A DNA stretch of 64,000 nt, from contig NW_024468259.1 of assembly GCF_002104995.1 (NCBI RefSeq), positions 186,001-250,000 on the forward strand, given 5' to 3'. The notes under the pieces are model-generated. The model ran no database searches, was not told where the DNA came from, and saw only the letters and a program-made list of their open reading frames with translations. Both the position numbers and the translations under genes were made by a program. Numbering within the stretch: the stretch's first letter is position 1; every line of letters starts with the position of its first letter. Source of the DNA: Linderina pennispora (lineage: Eukaryota > Kickxellomycota > Kickxellomycetes > Kickxellales > Kickxellaceae). Positions 1-10,189 of the stretch are shown here, piece after piece.

Positions 1-936
1 GTACTGCCTGCGAAGACAATTACGAGTGCATTAAGTGGACCAATCTGGTCCCCTAGGGCACCCAGCATAGCCTGACCTACAACGCATGCTGCATTGAGTA
101 TCGACGATATATTGGACCCCCATGTCTGACTTTTATACAGGATGACGGCCGAGAAGGATTGTATAAAATAGAAAGGCAGGTAGTAGCCGCTGGAGGCAAA
201 CAGGGCAACCACGAAGAGAAATATAATGCGAGTCCTTCCGCACACTGAAATCAATTATCTTGTCGCGCCGCTCAAACTTTACACGCACCTTCATCAGCAA
301 ACTACAAGCCCCACAGACAACGATGATAACAATTCCAGCTGTTTGCAGTGCCCAATGCCGACCTAACCTCTGGATCATGGCACGCATCGCTACTGGTAGC
401 CAGAGGCCGCCGACTCCAGCACTACTGATTGCAATACTATTTGCAAAGCTGCGATGTTTAACAAGCCACTGCGGTACCAGCGTCAGACCTGGGACATAGA
501 GGGATGAGTCCCCTAGTCCAAATAGTATTCCTTGTGTAAATACTGGTCCAGCGAGCGAGTTGCAAAAAGACGCGATAATCAATGCAGCCCTAGCGATATC
601 TGACCCGACACTGCATATAAGGTGCGTATCAAATATCTCGCACAAACTGTCTACGAATATGTCAAATATGCAGATAATTCCCACCTGCAAGGTTCCTATC
701 CATGAAATCAGTGCAGCAGGTGCTTCCGGGAACTCGTTCAGTATATATTCGTGGATAAATATACCGTAAGTGGTCGGCAGCCCAACAGAGAACATGAAAA
801 TGATGAATGTGCCGAGTATTACCAGCCAGCCGTACTTTGAGTCAGGCTCAGGAGGCTCTTTCTCAGTGAGCAGCACTGTTGCTGGTATTGGTAAGGATTT
901 GTGATGAAGCAGCCCACTATCCGTTACCAATGACAT
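1..936 (-). CDS. MFS monocarboxylate-type transporter, cut by the window edge, one frame break
   Basis: This is a major facilitator transporter, probably of the fungal monocarboxylate-porter-like (MCH/SLC16) group, predicted to sit in a membrane. It starts at the ATG at 936 and closely parallels the intact paralogue at 12444-13775, sharing stretches such as YGWLVILGTF/IQGWIVVFGAF and REKIIDFSV/RDKIIDFSV. The reading frame stops near 133. After skipping one base near 236-237, however, the paralogous sequence resumes (for example QTWGSNISSILNAA and LGDQIGPLNALV) and runs off the window at base 1. The break is therefore a single extra base. A 54-bp GT...AG intron over the same place was considered, but it would delete a conserved membrane helix. 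The C-terminal half lies outside the window. The substrate cannot be inferred. Confidence 0.8.
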
Positions 937-1897
937 TATGCTAGGATACTGGTAGACTTGATATGATATTTAACTAGTGACAGTAAAGAAACCAAGCAAA
1001 CCTACAGTTGCAGTGGCGTGTGCTAAGCTATATAGTGCAGGTACTATGCCCCTTGTGGCATGATATTATATGATACAGTAAGCAATTCCATTAAGCAGAA
1101 ACTATTTTCTGCTATGGCTATAATGGTAACCTCTTATAGTACCTCGTATATGAGATACTTTGAGAACAGCCTCCTACAACTGTTCAGGGCGCATTAACTT
1201 GATAAGCATATTTCCATGACATGTATTTGAATGTATGGAAAAAGACCATGTAAAAACAACATTGTTGTAAATAGGGGTACAATTTGCCTATATATGTAGG
1301 TAGTACCTAAATAGAGGTGCACGGGGGCACTATTGACCTTGGGTCAGGAAATCTGTTTCCCGGGAGTAGTGATGGTGTGAATTGGGATACACACCCCTTT
1401 TGTAAAAGCAAGCAGTGTGCAAGACTTGACTTATGCAAGCCATCTCATATATGCCTATGGATATATGTGTAGGTATTCGCTCCATTCATAACTGCAGCGG
1501 TATTAATATGCTGATCATTCTGGTCTGTCGACAAGGGGTGCTTGTTCTGCAGGATTTATATCTGTATATCAAATAAGCGAACGCATGAGCGATAAAATGC
1601 TATATATTTCCCGTTGCATATATTGGCAGGTTGCTGTAGTGGCACTTGTAGTTCCAAGGCTGCTACCTTAGCGTAAACTGCGTGCAGTTCAGGACACTTA
1701 GCTGTAGCCGCTATATCCAAATGACCGTTCCCTACGCTGTCTATTAAAACGTAATGAAAAATAACCAAGAAATGAAGTGCTGGAATTCTAGATGCGGGCC
1801 AGCCAGTGAGTACTGTACCCTTCACCTAGCCTGTATCGATGGCGCTCCGAAAGTTAGCAACCTTCTGAGCCAAATGGAGTGTATGCTGAGATAGCTT
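937..1897. other. Gene-free, AT-rich intergenic stretch
   Basis: About 960 bp between the MFS start and the BUB3 stop. It is AT-richer than the coding DNA around it. Only short open frames occur (for example an 89-codon minus-strand frame near 1556-1825) and none resembles a known family. I see no tRNA, repeat or convincing promoter element. Confidence 0.5.
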
Positions 1898-2875
1898 CTA
1901 TTTCTTGGACTTTGGCCGGGTTTCCTGATCAGTGACTGGTTTGATCCACACTGAGTCCGGCGGGTGGCTCTTCTCGCCCTCGTCATACGTGTACGACGAT
2001 GCAATAGCAAGAATGTTGCCCGATGCGTTGAAATCCAGCGACGAGATCCCTGTGGGGTACTTTTGGTACTGCCTTAGACGCTTCTTATTCTCAGGGTCCC
2101 ATAGGGCCACTATGGCGTCGGATCCACCAGTGACAAAGGTGTGGTGTACTGGGTGGAATGCGACGGAGTTCACGGGATACACCAAATCGATTCCCTCGTC
2201 GGTCGTCTGGCGATGGCACTTGAATGCGTAGTGCTGCTTATCCTTGACGTCCTGTAGATATTCAACTGCTACACGACCTTCGACTGAGCCACACACATAT
2301 CCCTGGCCGCTGGGCATCAGCTTGACACACCGTGTAGGATATTTTAATGAGCTCTCGCGTTCCTCTAACGGTGTCTCCAGATTGCGCACATCGAATACAA
2401 TGAATTTGCGTCCGGCTAATGCCACCACTGCCAAGTTGCCCTCGGCCGACATTGAGTAGACGCGCTCATCCAGGTTGACCTTTGACACCATAGGCTGGGT
2501 AGCCCGCTCATCCCAGGCACGCATCGTGCGGTCCCAGCTGCCTGATAACAGGATGCTGTGTGAGGGCACATACTCCAATGCGCTGATCTCGCCCTCGTGG
2601 CGACCAAGTTCGCGCTCCGTGGTGAAGTTTTCTTCCCAAGAAATAAGCCGCCGGTCAAGTCCGCCTGAGAAAGATGTGGTGTTGCCGAAGGCGATGTCGA
2701 GAACAGCAGCGGCGTGGCCGTGGTGGCTGGCAATAAGCTGGTTGGTTTTCACGTCGTAGAGACGCACACGCTGGTCCCAGGAGCTGACGAGCAGGCGGGT
2801 GTCATTGGTGGGGTGGAACTTTATACGCGAGATGCCGTCGCTAGGTGGGTGCTCCAGCTCGTACTGCTGTGCCAT
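1898..2875 (-). CDS. BUB3: Spindle checkpoint WD40 protein Bub3
   Basis: A 325-residue seven-bladed WD40 protein of the Bub3/Rae1 type. In this family Bub3 binds the GLEBS motifs of Bub1 and BubR1/Mad3 and brings them to unattached kinetochores. Visible hallmarks are SSWDQRVRLYD near the first blade, SGSWDRTMRAWD in a middle blade, and PVNSVAFHPVHHTFVTGGSD followed by VALWDPENKKRLRQ near the end, the typical Bub3 order. The frame stays open 56 codons upstream, but the methionine at 2875 (MAQQYELEHPP) gives the normal family length and N-terminus, so I take it as the start. The gene is divergent from the reductase at 3113 with a 237-bp shared promoter. No intron or frame break is seen. Confidence 0.93.
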   Translation of the reverse strand: MAQQYELEHPPSDGISRIKFHPTNDTRLLVSSWDQRVRLYDVKTNQLIASHHGHAAAVLDIAFGNTTSFSGGLDRRLISWEENFTTERELGRHEGEISALEYVPSHSILLSGSWDRTMRAWDERATQPMVSKVNLDERVYSMSAEGNLAVVALAGRKFIVFDVRNLETPLEERESSLKYPTRCVKLMPSGQGYVCGSVEGRVAVEYLQDVKDKQHYAFKCHRQTTDEGIDLVYPVNSVAFHPVHHTFVTGGSDAIVALWDPENKKRLRQYQKYPTGISSLDFNASGNILAIASSYTYDEGEKSHPPDSVWIKPVTDQETRPKSKK

Positions 2876-3031
2876 GTTTAAAAGGTATGTTGTAGGTTGA
2901 AGTAGAGCTAACGAGGTTTTTTTTTGCACAAGCCCGGCCCAAGAAGGCATAGCAAATAGCCTGATCATGGGCCTTGATAGATTATGCGACAGCGCAGACG
3001 AGGGGTGCGAGTCTTGGCGCTGCAAAAAAGG

Positions 3032-3040
3032 TATAAAAGG
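3032..3040 (+). promoter_or_regulatory. TATA box of the fRMsr gene
   Basis: TATAAAAGG lies 73 bp before the ATG at 3113, inside the BUB3/fRMsr divergent promoter. The match to the consensus is perfect and the spacing suits a short leader. Confidence 0.65.
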
Positions 3041-3112
3041 CAAGACTCGTTTCCCAGGAAATTGTCTGTTTCTAAGCTCAGCTTTTTCTCACTCTCGCCT
3101 ATATAAACAAGC

Positions 3113-3643
3113 ATGTCTTTTATTCCCGGCTTCCACAACACAACATCTCCCAAGCGGCAGTTCTACATGGACCTGATGCTGCAGTGCACTGGCCTCCTCC
3201 AAGGGCAGCGCAATCTGGTTACGAACACAGCCAACATCTCGTCCCTTGTCTACCACAGCCTCCTCGAGACACCAACGCGTGCTGACAAGCCCGTCAACTG
3301 GGTTGGCTTCTATTTCCAGGACTCCACGAACCCAGACTCCCTGATCCTGGGCCCGTTCCAGGGCAAGCCGGCATGCACGCAGATCACCTTTGGCCGTGGC
3401 GTATGTGGAACCGCCGCCAAGGACGCCAAGAGCGTGGTGGTCGCCGATGTGCACGAGTTCCCTGGCCACATTGCGTGCGATGCGGCATCAAACTCGGAGA
3501 TTGTGGTGCCGCTAAAGGCGGCCAACGGAGGGGTTCTGGGCGTGTTTGACATTGACTCGTCAGTAAAGGATGCCTTCGACGACGACGACCGGATTGGACT
3601 GGAGGCCATTGCCAATTTGGTGGTCGAGGCCTCCGACTTTTGA
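3113..3643 (+). CDS. Free methionine-(R)-sulfoxide reductase (GAF domain)
   Basis: A 176-residue single GAF-domain enzyme of the fRMsr family, which reduces free L-methionine-R-sulfoxide with thioredoxin. The three redox cysteines are visible at C88 (KPACTQ), C98 (GRGVCGT) and C122 (HIACDA). Their spacing of 10 and 24 residues matches that known for the yeast enzyme (YKL069W). The substrate-pocket motif VNWVGFYF is at 61-68, and GVLGVFDIDS closes the fold. Length is normal and the frame is intact. The gene sits head-to-head with BUB3 and tail-to-tail with the acyltransferase at 3679, only 35 bp apart. Confidence 0.93.
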   Translation: MSFIPGFHNTTSPKRQFYMDLMLQCTGLLQGQRNLVTNTANISSLVYHSLLETPTRADKPVNWVGFYFQDSTNPDSLILGPFQGKPACTQITFGRGVCGTAAKDAKSVVVADVHEFPGHIACDAASNSEIVVPLKAANGGVLGVFDIDSSVKDAFDDDDRIGLEAIANLVVEASDF

Positions 3644-3678
3644 GATGAAATGTATTTAACAACGCAATAAATGATGGT

Positions 3679-4461
3679 TTAGCCAAGCTGGCTGGTGAGC
3701 TCTTGAGAAGCTTTTTGGATACTGCTGCGCGTGGAGGCGACGAGTTTCGGGATCTCCTCCTCGGTCAGTGTTTCGGTATTAATCGGCGGCAGAACGCGGA
3801 TGCGGATCGTGCAATGCCGCTTGAACCGGCCGTGCGCCCAGCTGTACAGCGGGCTGGTGCACTGGACTGCCACTGGGATGATGGGCGCATGCGTGCAGTA
3901 CGCCAAGTAGAATGCCCCCTTTTTAAACTCGAGCAATGTGCCTGTTTCTGACGGATTCCGCTTTCCCTCGGGGAACATCATAATGCTGGTTCTTTCGCGC
4001 TCCAAGTACTCCAGCGAGCCCTCAAATAAGGACTTGATGCTGTTCTTGTCGCCCTGGGTAACAAACAGGTTGCCGCCTAGCCGCATGAACCAGCCAAGCA
4101 ATGGCAGCTGCGCAATGAAGCTGTTGGCGACAATGACTGTCTTGCGCGGGAACATTGCAGCCAGCCATACTGTGTCCAGAAGGTTCTGGTGGTTTGCCAC
4201 AAGGATGCACGGTGTTTCCTTTGCCCACGCCAAGTTCTCTGCGCCCTCTATGGATACAGCTATTGCTAAAAGGTGTTTGCTCAAGAAATGCAGTGCACGG
4301 GCACCCGCCCAGTTTGTTGTTGGTTTGCGCCGGATGAGCCGCAGGAGCGGGTAAGACAGGATGCCGGCCAGCGAGGCAACTGTGATGGAGAGCAGGAACA
4401 GTAGGACCTGCGTGTAGAACAGCAGTGTGTCCAGGATGTTGTGTGCTGCTGCCATGAGCAT
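3679..4461 (-). CDS. 1-acyl-sn-glycerol-3-phosphate acyltransferase, copy A
   Basis: A 260-residue lysophosphatidate acyltransferase (PlsC/AGPAT family, like yeast Slc1), which makes phosphatidic acid from lysophosphatidate and acyl-CoA at the ER. Two N-terminal membrane segments lie at about residues 12-42. Catalytic motif I is NHQNLLD at 90-96 (NHX4D), and motif III is FPEGKRN at 163-169. The start could be the ATG at 4461 or the next one at 4455. A second copy (5019-5837) lies upstream on the same strand, so the pair probably arose by tandem duplication. The two are clearly diverged, and motif III is FPEG here but FAEG in copy B. Confidence 0.9.
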   Translation of the reverse strand: MLMAAAHNILDTLLFYTQVLLFLLSITVASLAGILSYPLLRLIRRKPTTNWAGARALHFLSKHLLAIAVSIEGAENLAWAKETPCILVANHQNLLDTVWLAAMFPRKTVIVANSFIAQLPLLGWFMRLGGNLFVTQGDKNSIKSLFEGSLEYLERERTSIMMFPEGKRNPSETGTLLEFKKGAFYLAYCTHAPIIPVAVQCTSPLYSWAHGRFKRHCTIRIRVLPPINTETLTEEEIPKLVASTRSSIQKASQELTSQLG

Positions 4462-5018
4462 GTATGCTGTGTAACGACTGTTATGTAATAGGAATAAGCA
4501 AGTGTGGAGAAGAAGGAAAGAATGGAGTGGAGAGTGGCGAAGGGGGTGTTGTGTCCAAGGCCGACTTTTTCCCCTTTTGCATTCGCCACCACGCGCCGCT
4601 CACGCATAGGGGGGATGGGCAATTGAACAATGCCAGCAGCTCGTGTAAAACTGCTGCAGCTTACTATTCTGGTGATTTGCGCCCCTTTATTTGCTAGCCA
4701 TGATTTCCGAGTGTGTTCCGTGGGGCAGGACGCGAGGTGTCCTTTTTGCCTTTTGGAACATACGCAAGACCTCACCCAGGTGTAAACAGTGGTGTGGATG
4801 TGCAATGTTTACTCTTTCGAGTTGGCAAGAAGCTCCGATGCAGGCGAGCCACGGACCGCCTCGGTGGTTCGCTACATGAGCCGCAGCCCTGCTGGCCGAT
4901 CAGGACTCCGATGGCCGACGAACTAAAAACTTCCAGGCTGTCACTTCCCCAAAAAACATTCTATGAGGCATGTGCTGAGCTTTTCAGGGTCACATTCATT
5001 GGGATTGCATGTGTCAGT
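4462..5018. other. Spacer between the two acyltransferase genes
   Basis: 557 bp that should hold the promoter of copy A and the 3' end of copy B. I see no gene and no strong TATA box. Confidence 0.5.
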
Positions 5019-5837
5019 CTATGAAATGGCGATACGCGGCGGCGAGATGTTCTTCAGCTCCTCGAGCATGATATCGCGAGTCTTGTTCATGACCTCCTTG
5101 AGATCATCCTCCTTGACCGTGTCCATGGGGATGGGCTTCAGAATCTTGACCTTCAGCGTCCCAGGCGCGCTCCAGAACTTCTTTTTGCAGTAGATGTTGT
5201 GGAAGTCCTGGACCACAACCGGCACAATCGGCACCTTTGCGTGGTACGCCAGCAAGAATGCACCAATCTTGAATGGCAGCAGACCCGGCTCGTCCTCGTG
5301 ACGGCCACGGGTGCCCTCGGCAAAGAACCACACCGAAACGTTCTTGGAAAGCAGCTCGCCCGATGCCCTCTTGAACATGTCGCTAGTGGACTGCTTGCTG
5401 CCACGGCTGATGAAAATATCGTCGGCAAGCAGCATGAACCAGCCGAGGAACGGGTAGTATGAGATCGCGCGCTTCGCCAGAATCACTGCCTGCGTCGGGA
5501 AAACGCGGCCCAGGAACACCAGGTCGTACATGGTCTGGTGGTTGCCAACCATGACACAGGGCTGAGCATTGTCTAGGTTCTCTTCGCCCTCGATCTCGAC
5601 CCTGATGCCCAGGATGAGCGAGGTTGTGTAGTAGAAGGTGCGGCCCACGAGCCAGTTCGCTGATGCACGCTTGCCGAGCGCCCAGAATACCGGCGACGCG
5701 AGAATTCCTGTGGTCGAGGCGATCAGAGCGCAGACGCCATAGTGGATCGCGCGCCGGAAAAAGTTTGCCTTGTTGGAGAACTGGGCGCCGATGGCCAGGA
5801 GACCGTCTATTATGAGGAGAACGAGAGCCCAATGCAT
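5019..5837 (-). CDS. 1-acyl-sn-glycerol-3-phosphate acyltransferase, copy B
   Basis: A 272-residue AGPAT-family enzyme with the same predicted reaction as its neighbour: acylation of lysophosphatidate to phosphatidate. An N-terminal hydrophobic segment (residues 3-17) is followed by a second one at about 33-55. Catalytic NHQTMYD is at 99-105 and FAEGTRGR at 172-179. Length and frame are normal and the start is the ATG at 5837. The C-terminus ends PPRIAIS. Copies A and B may differ in acyl-chain preference or organelle, but the sequence does not show it. Confidence 0.9.
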   Translation of the reverse strand: MHWALVLLIIDGLLAIGAQFSNKANFFRRAIHYGVCALIASTTGILASPVFWALGKRASANWLVGRTFYYTTSLILGIRVEIEGEENLDNAQPCVMVGNHQTMYDLVFLGRVFPTQAVILAKRAISYYPFLGWFMLLADDIFISRGSKQSTSDMFKRASGELLSKNVSVWFFAEGTRGRHEDEPGLLPFKIGAFLLAYHAKVPIVPVVVQDFHNIYCKKKFWSAPGTLKVKILKPIPMDTVKEDDLKEVMNKTRDIMLEELKNISPPRIAIS

Positions 5838-6436
5838 TGGTAAAAGATAGGTCGGAATAGTAGAGGCGACAAGTGAGGAGAAGAGGAGGAGGAGCGCCCT
5901 GTGCCGTCGAATTTATTTATCGGGCCGGACCCCACACAGCAGCCTCGGGTGGGCAGCAGCGAAAATTTGGGGTGGCCGTCACCGTGCACGTGAAATTAAA
6001 TGCGTAGTAGCAAGAGAGGCGAGCTGCACTTAATCGGCTGTCCAGCTTTGCTGCTATGGATTAGTGTGCCTAGATGGGCTTTGCCACACGCAGCAGCCTC
6101 TGGCCGCCAGCGCTTCAGCATACTATACCGCGAAATAGCAGCCAGGATACATGCCGTCTCGTACATGCCAGGCAGCAGCCAGCCGTGGGAGTAGTGCTCC
6201 TCAGTAGTACACTCTTTGGCCAGAATCCCGAGATTAAGCAGTAGTGACACCAACCAACGCCTTTTGTTCTTTGCCTCCTATTCTAGTTACAAAAAGGCGT
6301 AAACAAAAAATCGGGCGCCTTCTTCTCTCCTTTCCTCCCCTCCCGTTCTCTTTCTATTTCTCATTCGCCTTTGCCTGACAATAGCTGCTCTTCTCATTTC
6401 TGACTACCCACTATTGACCGGCTATCCAACTAACGC
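5838..6436. other. Divergent promoter region, acyltransferase B / kinase
   Basis: About 600 bp between the two divergent starts. The last 130 bp before the kinase ATG is strongly pyrimidine-rich (runs of TTCTCTCC type), as is common in fungal leaders. No gene is seen. Confidence 0.5.
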
Positions 6437-8424
6437 ATGGCGGACCGCATGAACCAGGGCATGGAGTACGAGCAGGAGCTCCCATGGATGGCTCATGCTG
6501 GACCAGACGGCAGAATGCACACGTTTGAGACGTTTACACCTGCCAGCATGCGCCAGCACCAGCAGCAGCACCAGCACCAGCAGCAGCAATACTATTATCA
6601 GAGCCAGCAAGAGTATCAGCAGCAGTACGCACAGCTTGTCAATCCCCAGCAGCAGCAACAGCAGTACCTTCACCAACAGCAGCAGCAGCAGCAGCAGCAA
6701 CAGGCAAGCAACTATCCACCACGCTCGCCACAAACAAGCCATTTCCCCGTTCCCGCCAACGCTAGTGCCAACAGCAATAACAACATGATGACGCACCAGA
6801 TGCGACGGATGCGGCGCAATAATCCGCTAGGTAGCAGCCCGACGATGACACGCAACGAGCTCTCCGACGGCAGCGACATGACAGTCGATGGTAACGATAG
6901 CAGTGGAACATACGGCGCCGGTGGGTCGATGACGCGACGCAACGCATTCCTTGACACCATCGACCCGGCGATCCGACGCAAGGTCGAGGCCGCGCAGGTC
7001 TACTTTCTCGAGTACTACGTCGACCACCTGACGTACGTGGCCAACCGGCGCATGCGCCTGGGTGAGTTCAAGCATGCCATCCAGAGCGTGCGCACATCGG
7101 CACAGCACGTGCAGGACTCGTGGCGCGACCACTGCATCCGCGAAACCGCCATTCTCAGAAGGAGACGCAATAGAACGCGCGAAAGAGAGTTCGACATCCT
7201 GGCCCAGATCGGCCAAGGCGGATATGGCCAGGTGTTTCTGGCCAGGAAGCGCGATACCGGCGAGGTCTGTGCGCTCAAGAAGATGGCCAAGAAGCTGTTG
7301 GTTAAGCTCGGTGAGGTCCAGCATATCCTGACTGAGCGGGACATTCTGAGAACCTCCAAGTCGCCGTGGCTGGTCAAGCTGCTGTACTCGTTCCAGGACC
7401 AGCAGTTCCTGTACCTGGCGATGGAATATGTGCCTGGCGGTGACGTGCGCACGCTGCTGAACCAGAACGGCATCCTGCGTCACCACATTGCGCGCTTCTA
7501 CATTGCCGAGATGATGGTGGCCGTGGCCGCCCTGCACTCGTTCGGGTACTTCCACCGCGACCTGAAGCCCGAGAACTACATCATCGATGCTTCTGGCCAC
7601 GTCAAGCTGACCGACTTTGGCCTGTCGCATGGCCACCTGAGCCGGCCCACACTCGAGGCGATGAAGAAGAAGCTCGACAAGGTCAAGGACCAGGAAATCA
7701 TCTACCACTCGTCGAGCGAGAAGCGCAGCTTTTACAAGGTCATGCGCCAAGACGACATGCCGCGCGCCTACTCGATCGTCGGCTCGCCCGACTACATGGC
7801 ACCCGAGATCCTGTACACCTCTTTGGCCATCGACCAGAAAAAGAAGCAGCAGCACAAGCCCAGCGACAATTCGCCGTTTGCACGTCTCGACGACACAACC
7901 ATCGGCTATGACCTGCGCGTCGACTACTGGTCCTCTGGGCTGCATTCTGTACGAGTTCCTGGCCAGCTATGCCCCGTTTACTGGCCCTGTCCCTGACGAC
8001 GTCTGGCGCAACGTCTACCACTGGACCAAGGCCTTCCAGCGGCCCGAGTTTGAATCCCAGGAGGCCGCGGAGAACATGACGGCCGAGGCCTGGGACCTGA
8101 TCTCACAGCTGATCGCCCACCGTGATAAGCGCCTGAGCTCCATCAATGAGGCCAAGGTCCACCCCTACTTCCAGGGCATGGATCTGCTGCATTTGCGCGA
8201 GACCGAGCGCCCGCCATTTGTGCCCGAGCTGCAGTCCGAGACCGACAAGGCCTACTTTGACGATTTCTCCAACCCGAACGACATGGAGCTGTACCGCGAT
8301 GTATACAACAAACGGAAGGAGCTGGACTCGCTGGTTGGCGATGGCGGTGACAATACGTCGGTCGACCCGGCGGCATTTCATTGGTTTTACGTACAGACAC
8401 AACCGCCAGAACCGCTTTGTCTGA
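6437..8424 (+). CDS. NDR-family Ser/Thr kinase, Dbf2/Sid2-like, with two frame breaks
   Basis: An AGC kinase of the NDR/LATS group, most like Dbf2/Sid2 of the mitotic exit/septation network. A Gln-rich N-terminus (residues about 35-95, with a run of ten Q) precedes the Mob-binding segment YFLEYYVDHLTYVANRRMR. The kinase domain has GQGGYGQVF, catalytic lysine K281, HRDLKPEN with D375, DFG with D393, the long NDR activation insert, and SPDYMAPEIL. The frame then breaks inside DYWSLGC: one extra base near 7934. A second extra base near 8379 interrupts the C-terminal hydrophobic motif FIGFTYRH. Removing both gives 1986 nt, or 661 residues, ending QNRFV. Family assignment is strong; choosing Dbf2 over Cbk1/Orb6 is less certain. 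Confidence 0.88.
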
Positions 8425-8934
8425 GCGCACTATATCTGCTCCTTCCCGCACATAACTTAACCCCCACCCCATTACCCCTTCCCACATGCCCTTTATCACG
8501 CACCAAGACTCACATCTAGCCCAAGTTTGAATTCCATTTATACCATTACCACCATTGGCTGCCCTTTTCAAACAAGTAAAACGTAGACATCAGAACGCGC
8601 CTCACATGCAGCCATGTAAATCTCGCTTGCAATGTCCAAGCTCAGTAGCGTACGCGTTTTTTAATGGCCGCCACTCCCTACGCGACGTGCAACGGCGAGA
8701 ATTCACTCTTCCTCTTTCCATTCTCGCACTTTCCAGTTCACTACCTTTGAAACTGACACATATCATCACTATTGTAAACATCCACTGTTTCTATCACCGC
8801 CGTGTTTATGACCCCAACCAGCAATTTGCGAGACAGCTCTGCCCTTGCCACCATTAAGAGACAAGCTTGATCGTCCTTTGACACGTTCCAGTTTTTCTTT
8901 CACCCTGATTATTGCGTCTTTTCTGTATACAGGC
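8425..8934. other. Intergenic region, pyrimidine-rich
   Basis: 510 bp between the corrected kinase stop and the small Whi5-like gene. It contains long C/T-rich runs typical of fungal promoters. CTGTATACAG immediately before the next ATG could be the end of an untranslated intron. Confidence 0.4.
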
Positions 8935-9544
8935 ATGTCAGAGCCGTCGTCCCAGGGACCACCGGTCCCACCGCCGGCATCCCAGCTAACAGCCCAGCAG
9001 ATGGCACGTCGCCTGAAGACCCGACTGCGCCTAGCCAGGTGTGCAGTCGAACGTGAGCTTGGGCATTCCCTAACCACCATTGTCCCGCCCGCCCGCTCAC
9101 ACAGCATGTCAGCATCACCACGACCACAACTTCTTGGTACTGCACGCTCGCAGTCCGGCATTCTTCTACACCCCGCATCGCCACGTACCTGTGCGGAACC
9201 ACAGCGCATCAACCGCCAATCCATTTTCTGCACCGTCGCCGCCGCCTGCACCCAGCACACCCGACCAAGATGCAGAGGTGGCACATACAATACTGATGCT
9301 TGCTACACCCCCTATCGTGAGGAGCAGGCAGGCACAAGATGAGTCGCCGAGTTTGCGGCGTAGACGGAGATTGGATTTCACGAGACAGCGTGACCACAGA
9401 AGTGTGGTATCAGACAGCAGGTTTGAGACCCCGAACCTTTCACAGATTGCATCGTTGCCGCAGCGGCCCGCTAATACAAAGACTCGCAGGTGCCACGCCA
9501 CTCGCCCGTCTTCCCCAGCAGAGGCAGCAGCTCCAACAAGCTAA
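8935..9544 (+). CDS. Small protein resembling Whi5/Nrm1 G1/S repressors (two exons)
   Basis: The spliced product has 185 residues. Exon 1 is 8935-9052, the intron 9053-9104 (52 bp, GTGAGC...ACACAG with a CCCTAACC branch site), and exon 2 9105-9544. Splicing joins the two open frames exactly. Residues 23-39 (MARRLKTRLRLARCAVE) resemble the GTB motif by which Whi5, Nrm1 and similar repressors bind SBF/MBF. A later HTILMLATPP resembles the conserved LLxLATSP-type motif of these proteins. The rest is low-complexity, rich in S/P/R and histidine. If correct, it would restrain G1/S transcription. The motifs are short, so this is a family suggestion, not an identification. Confidence 0.5.
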
Positions 9545-9583
9545 ATGTCTTATTCGCGCACATTTCGCTTTAATGTAATTATA

Positions 9584-10189
9584 TTATTTCCCAAACAGCA
9601 CCCGGCACCTCTCTAGATATGCGGCCAGGTTGGATTTAGCCATCCTGTCGAATGCCAGTGTGGCTGCCTGCGCATGCAAAATCGATGAGAACTCAAAGTC
9701 AATTGCGAATTTGACCAGCGTCTGTTCACCCTTGCCTTTCATGAACGGGTTCATCGGCGCAGTTCCCTGCGTGTGTTCCTCAAACTCCCACACTGTCTTC
9801 ATATGCTTGAACATCCCGGATCCAGGTGCTGCCTCAGCAATGACAATATGCGGCCGCTCCATTGTCACCACCGATGTATATTGCTCGCGGAACGGTGGGT
9901 ATCCGACAACCAGTTCAGCCTGCACCTTTTCATGCTGCTTCCCAGACTCCTGAATAACCTGTTTTGTATCATGGAAGACAGTCGAGGCGATGCACATGGG
10001 CACAAATTCATGGTACCTGTCAACATCGGATACGACGCTGTAGATCTGATCGCGTGTGTACGGAAATATGCACGACTCGTTGTATTGTTTGCGTGTCGCC
10101 GAGGCGCCGCTGAAAGGTAAGGTGATGAACGTACGGGCATGGCAGGGCCCAGTCTGTGGGAGCCTCCAGAACAGGACTCTGGTGGCCAT
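9584..10189 (-). CDS. COQ10: Coenzyme Q-binding protein COQ10 (START-like domain)
   Basis: A 201-residue mitochondrial protein of the Coq10/SRPBCC family, which binds ubiquinone and is needed for efficient respiration. MATRVLFWRLPQTGPCHARTF at the start looks like a matrix-targeting sequence. The family hallmarks follow: YTRDQIYSVVSDVDRYHEFV, MCIASTV, AELVVGYPPFREQYTS and FAIDFEFSSILHAQAA. I take the ATG at 10189; eleven further in-frame codons upstream lack an ATG. The stop lies 39 bp from the convergent stop of the Whi5-like gene. Confidence 0.9.
   Translation of the reverse strand: MATRVLFWRLPQTGPCHARTFITLPFSGASATRKQYNESCIFPYTRDQIYSVVSDVDRYHEFVPMCIASTVFHDTKQVIQESGKQHEKVQAELVVGYPPFREQYTSVVTMERPHIVIAEAAPGSGMFKHMKTVWEFEEHTQGTAPMNPFMKGKGEQTLVKFAIDFEFSSILHAQAATLAFDRMAKSNLAAYLERCRVLFGK

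Noticed and set aside
190-245. A possible 54-bp GT...AG intron at the frame break of the first MFS gene
   Set aside because: Removing it would delete residues that align with a membrane helix in the intact paralogue; one extra base explains the break better.
6827-7945. A 372-codon minus-strand open frame
   Set aside because: It is antisense to the kinase domain; no protein family is visible.
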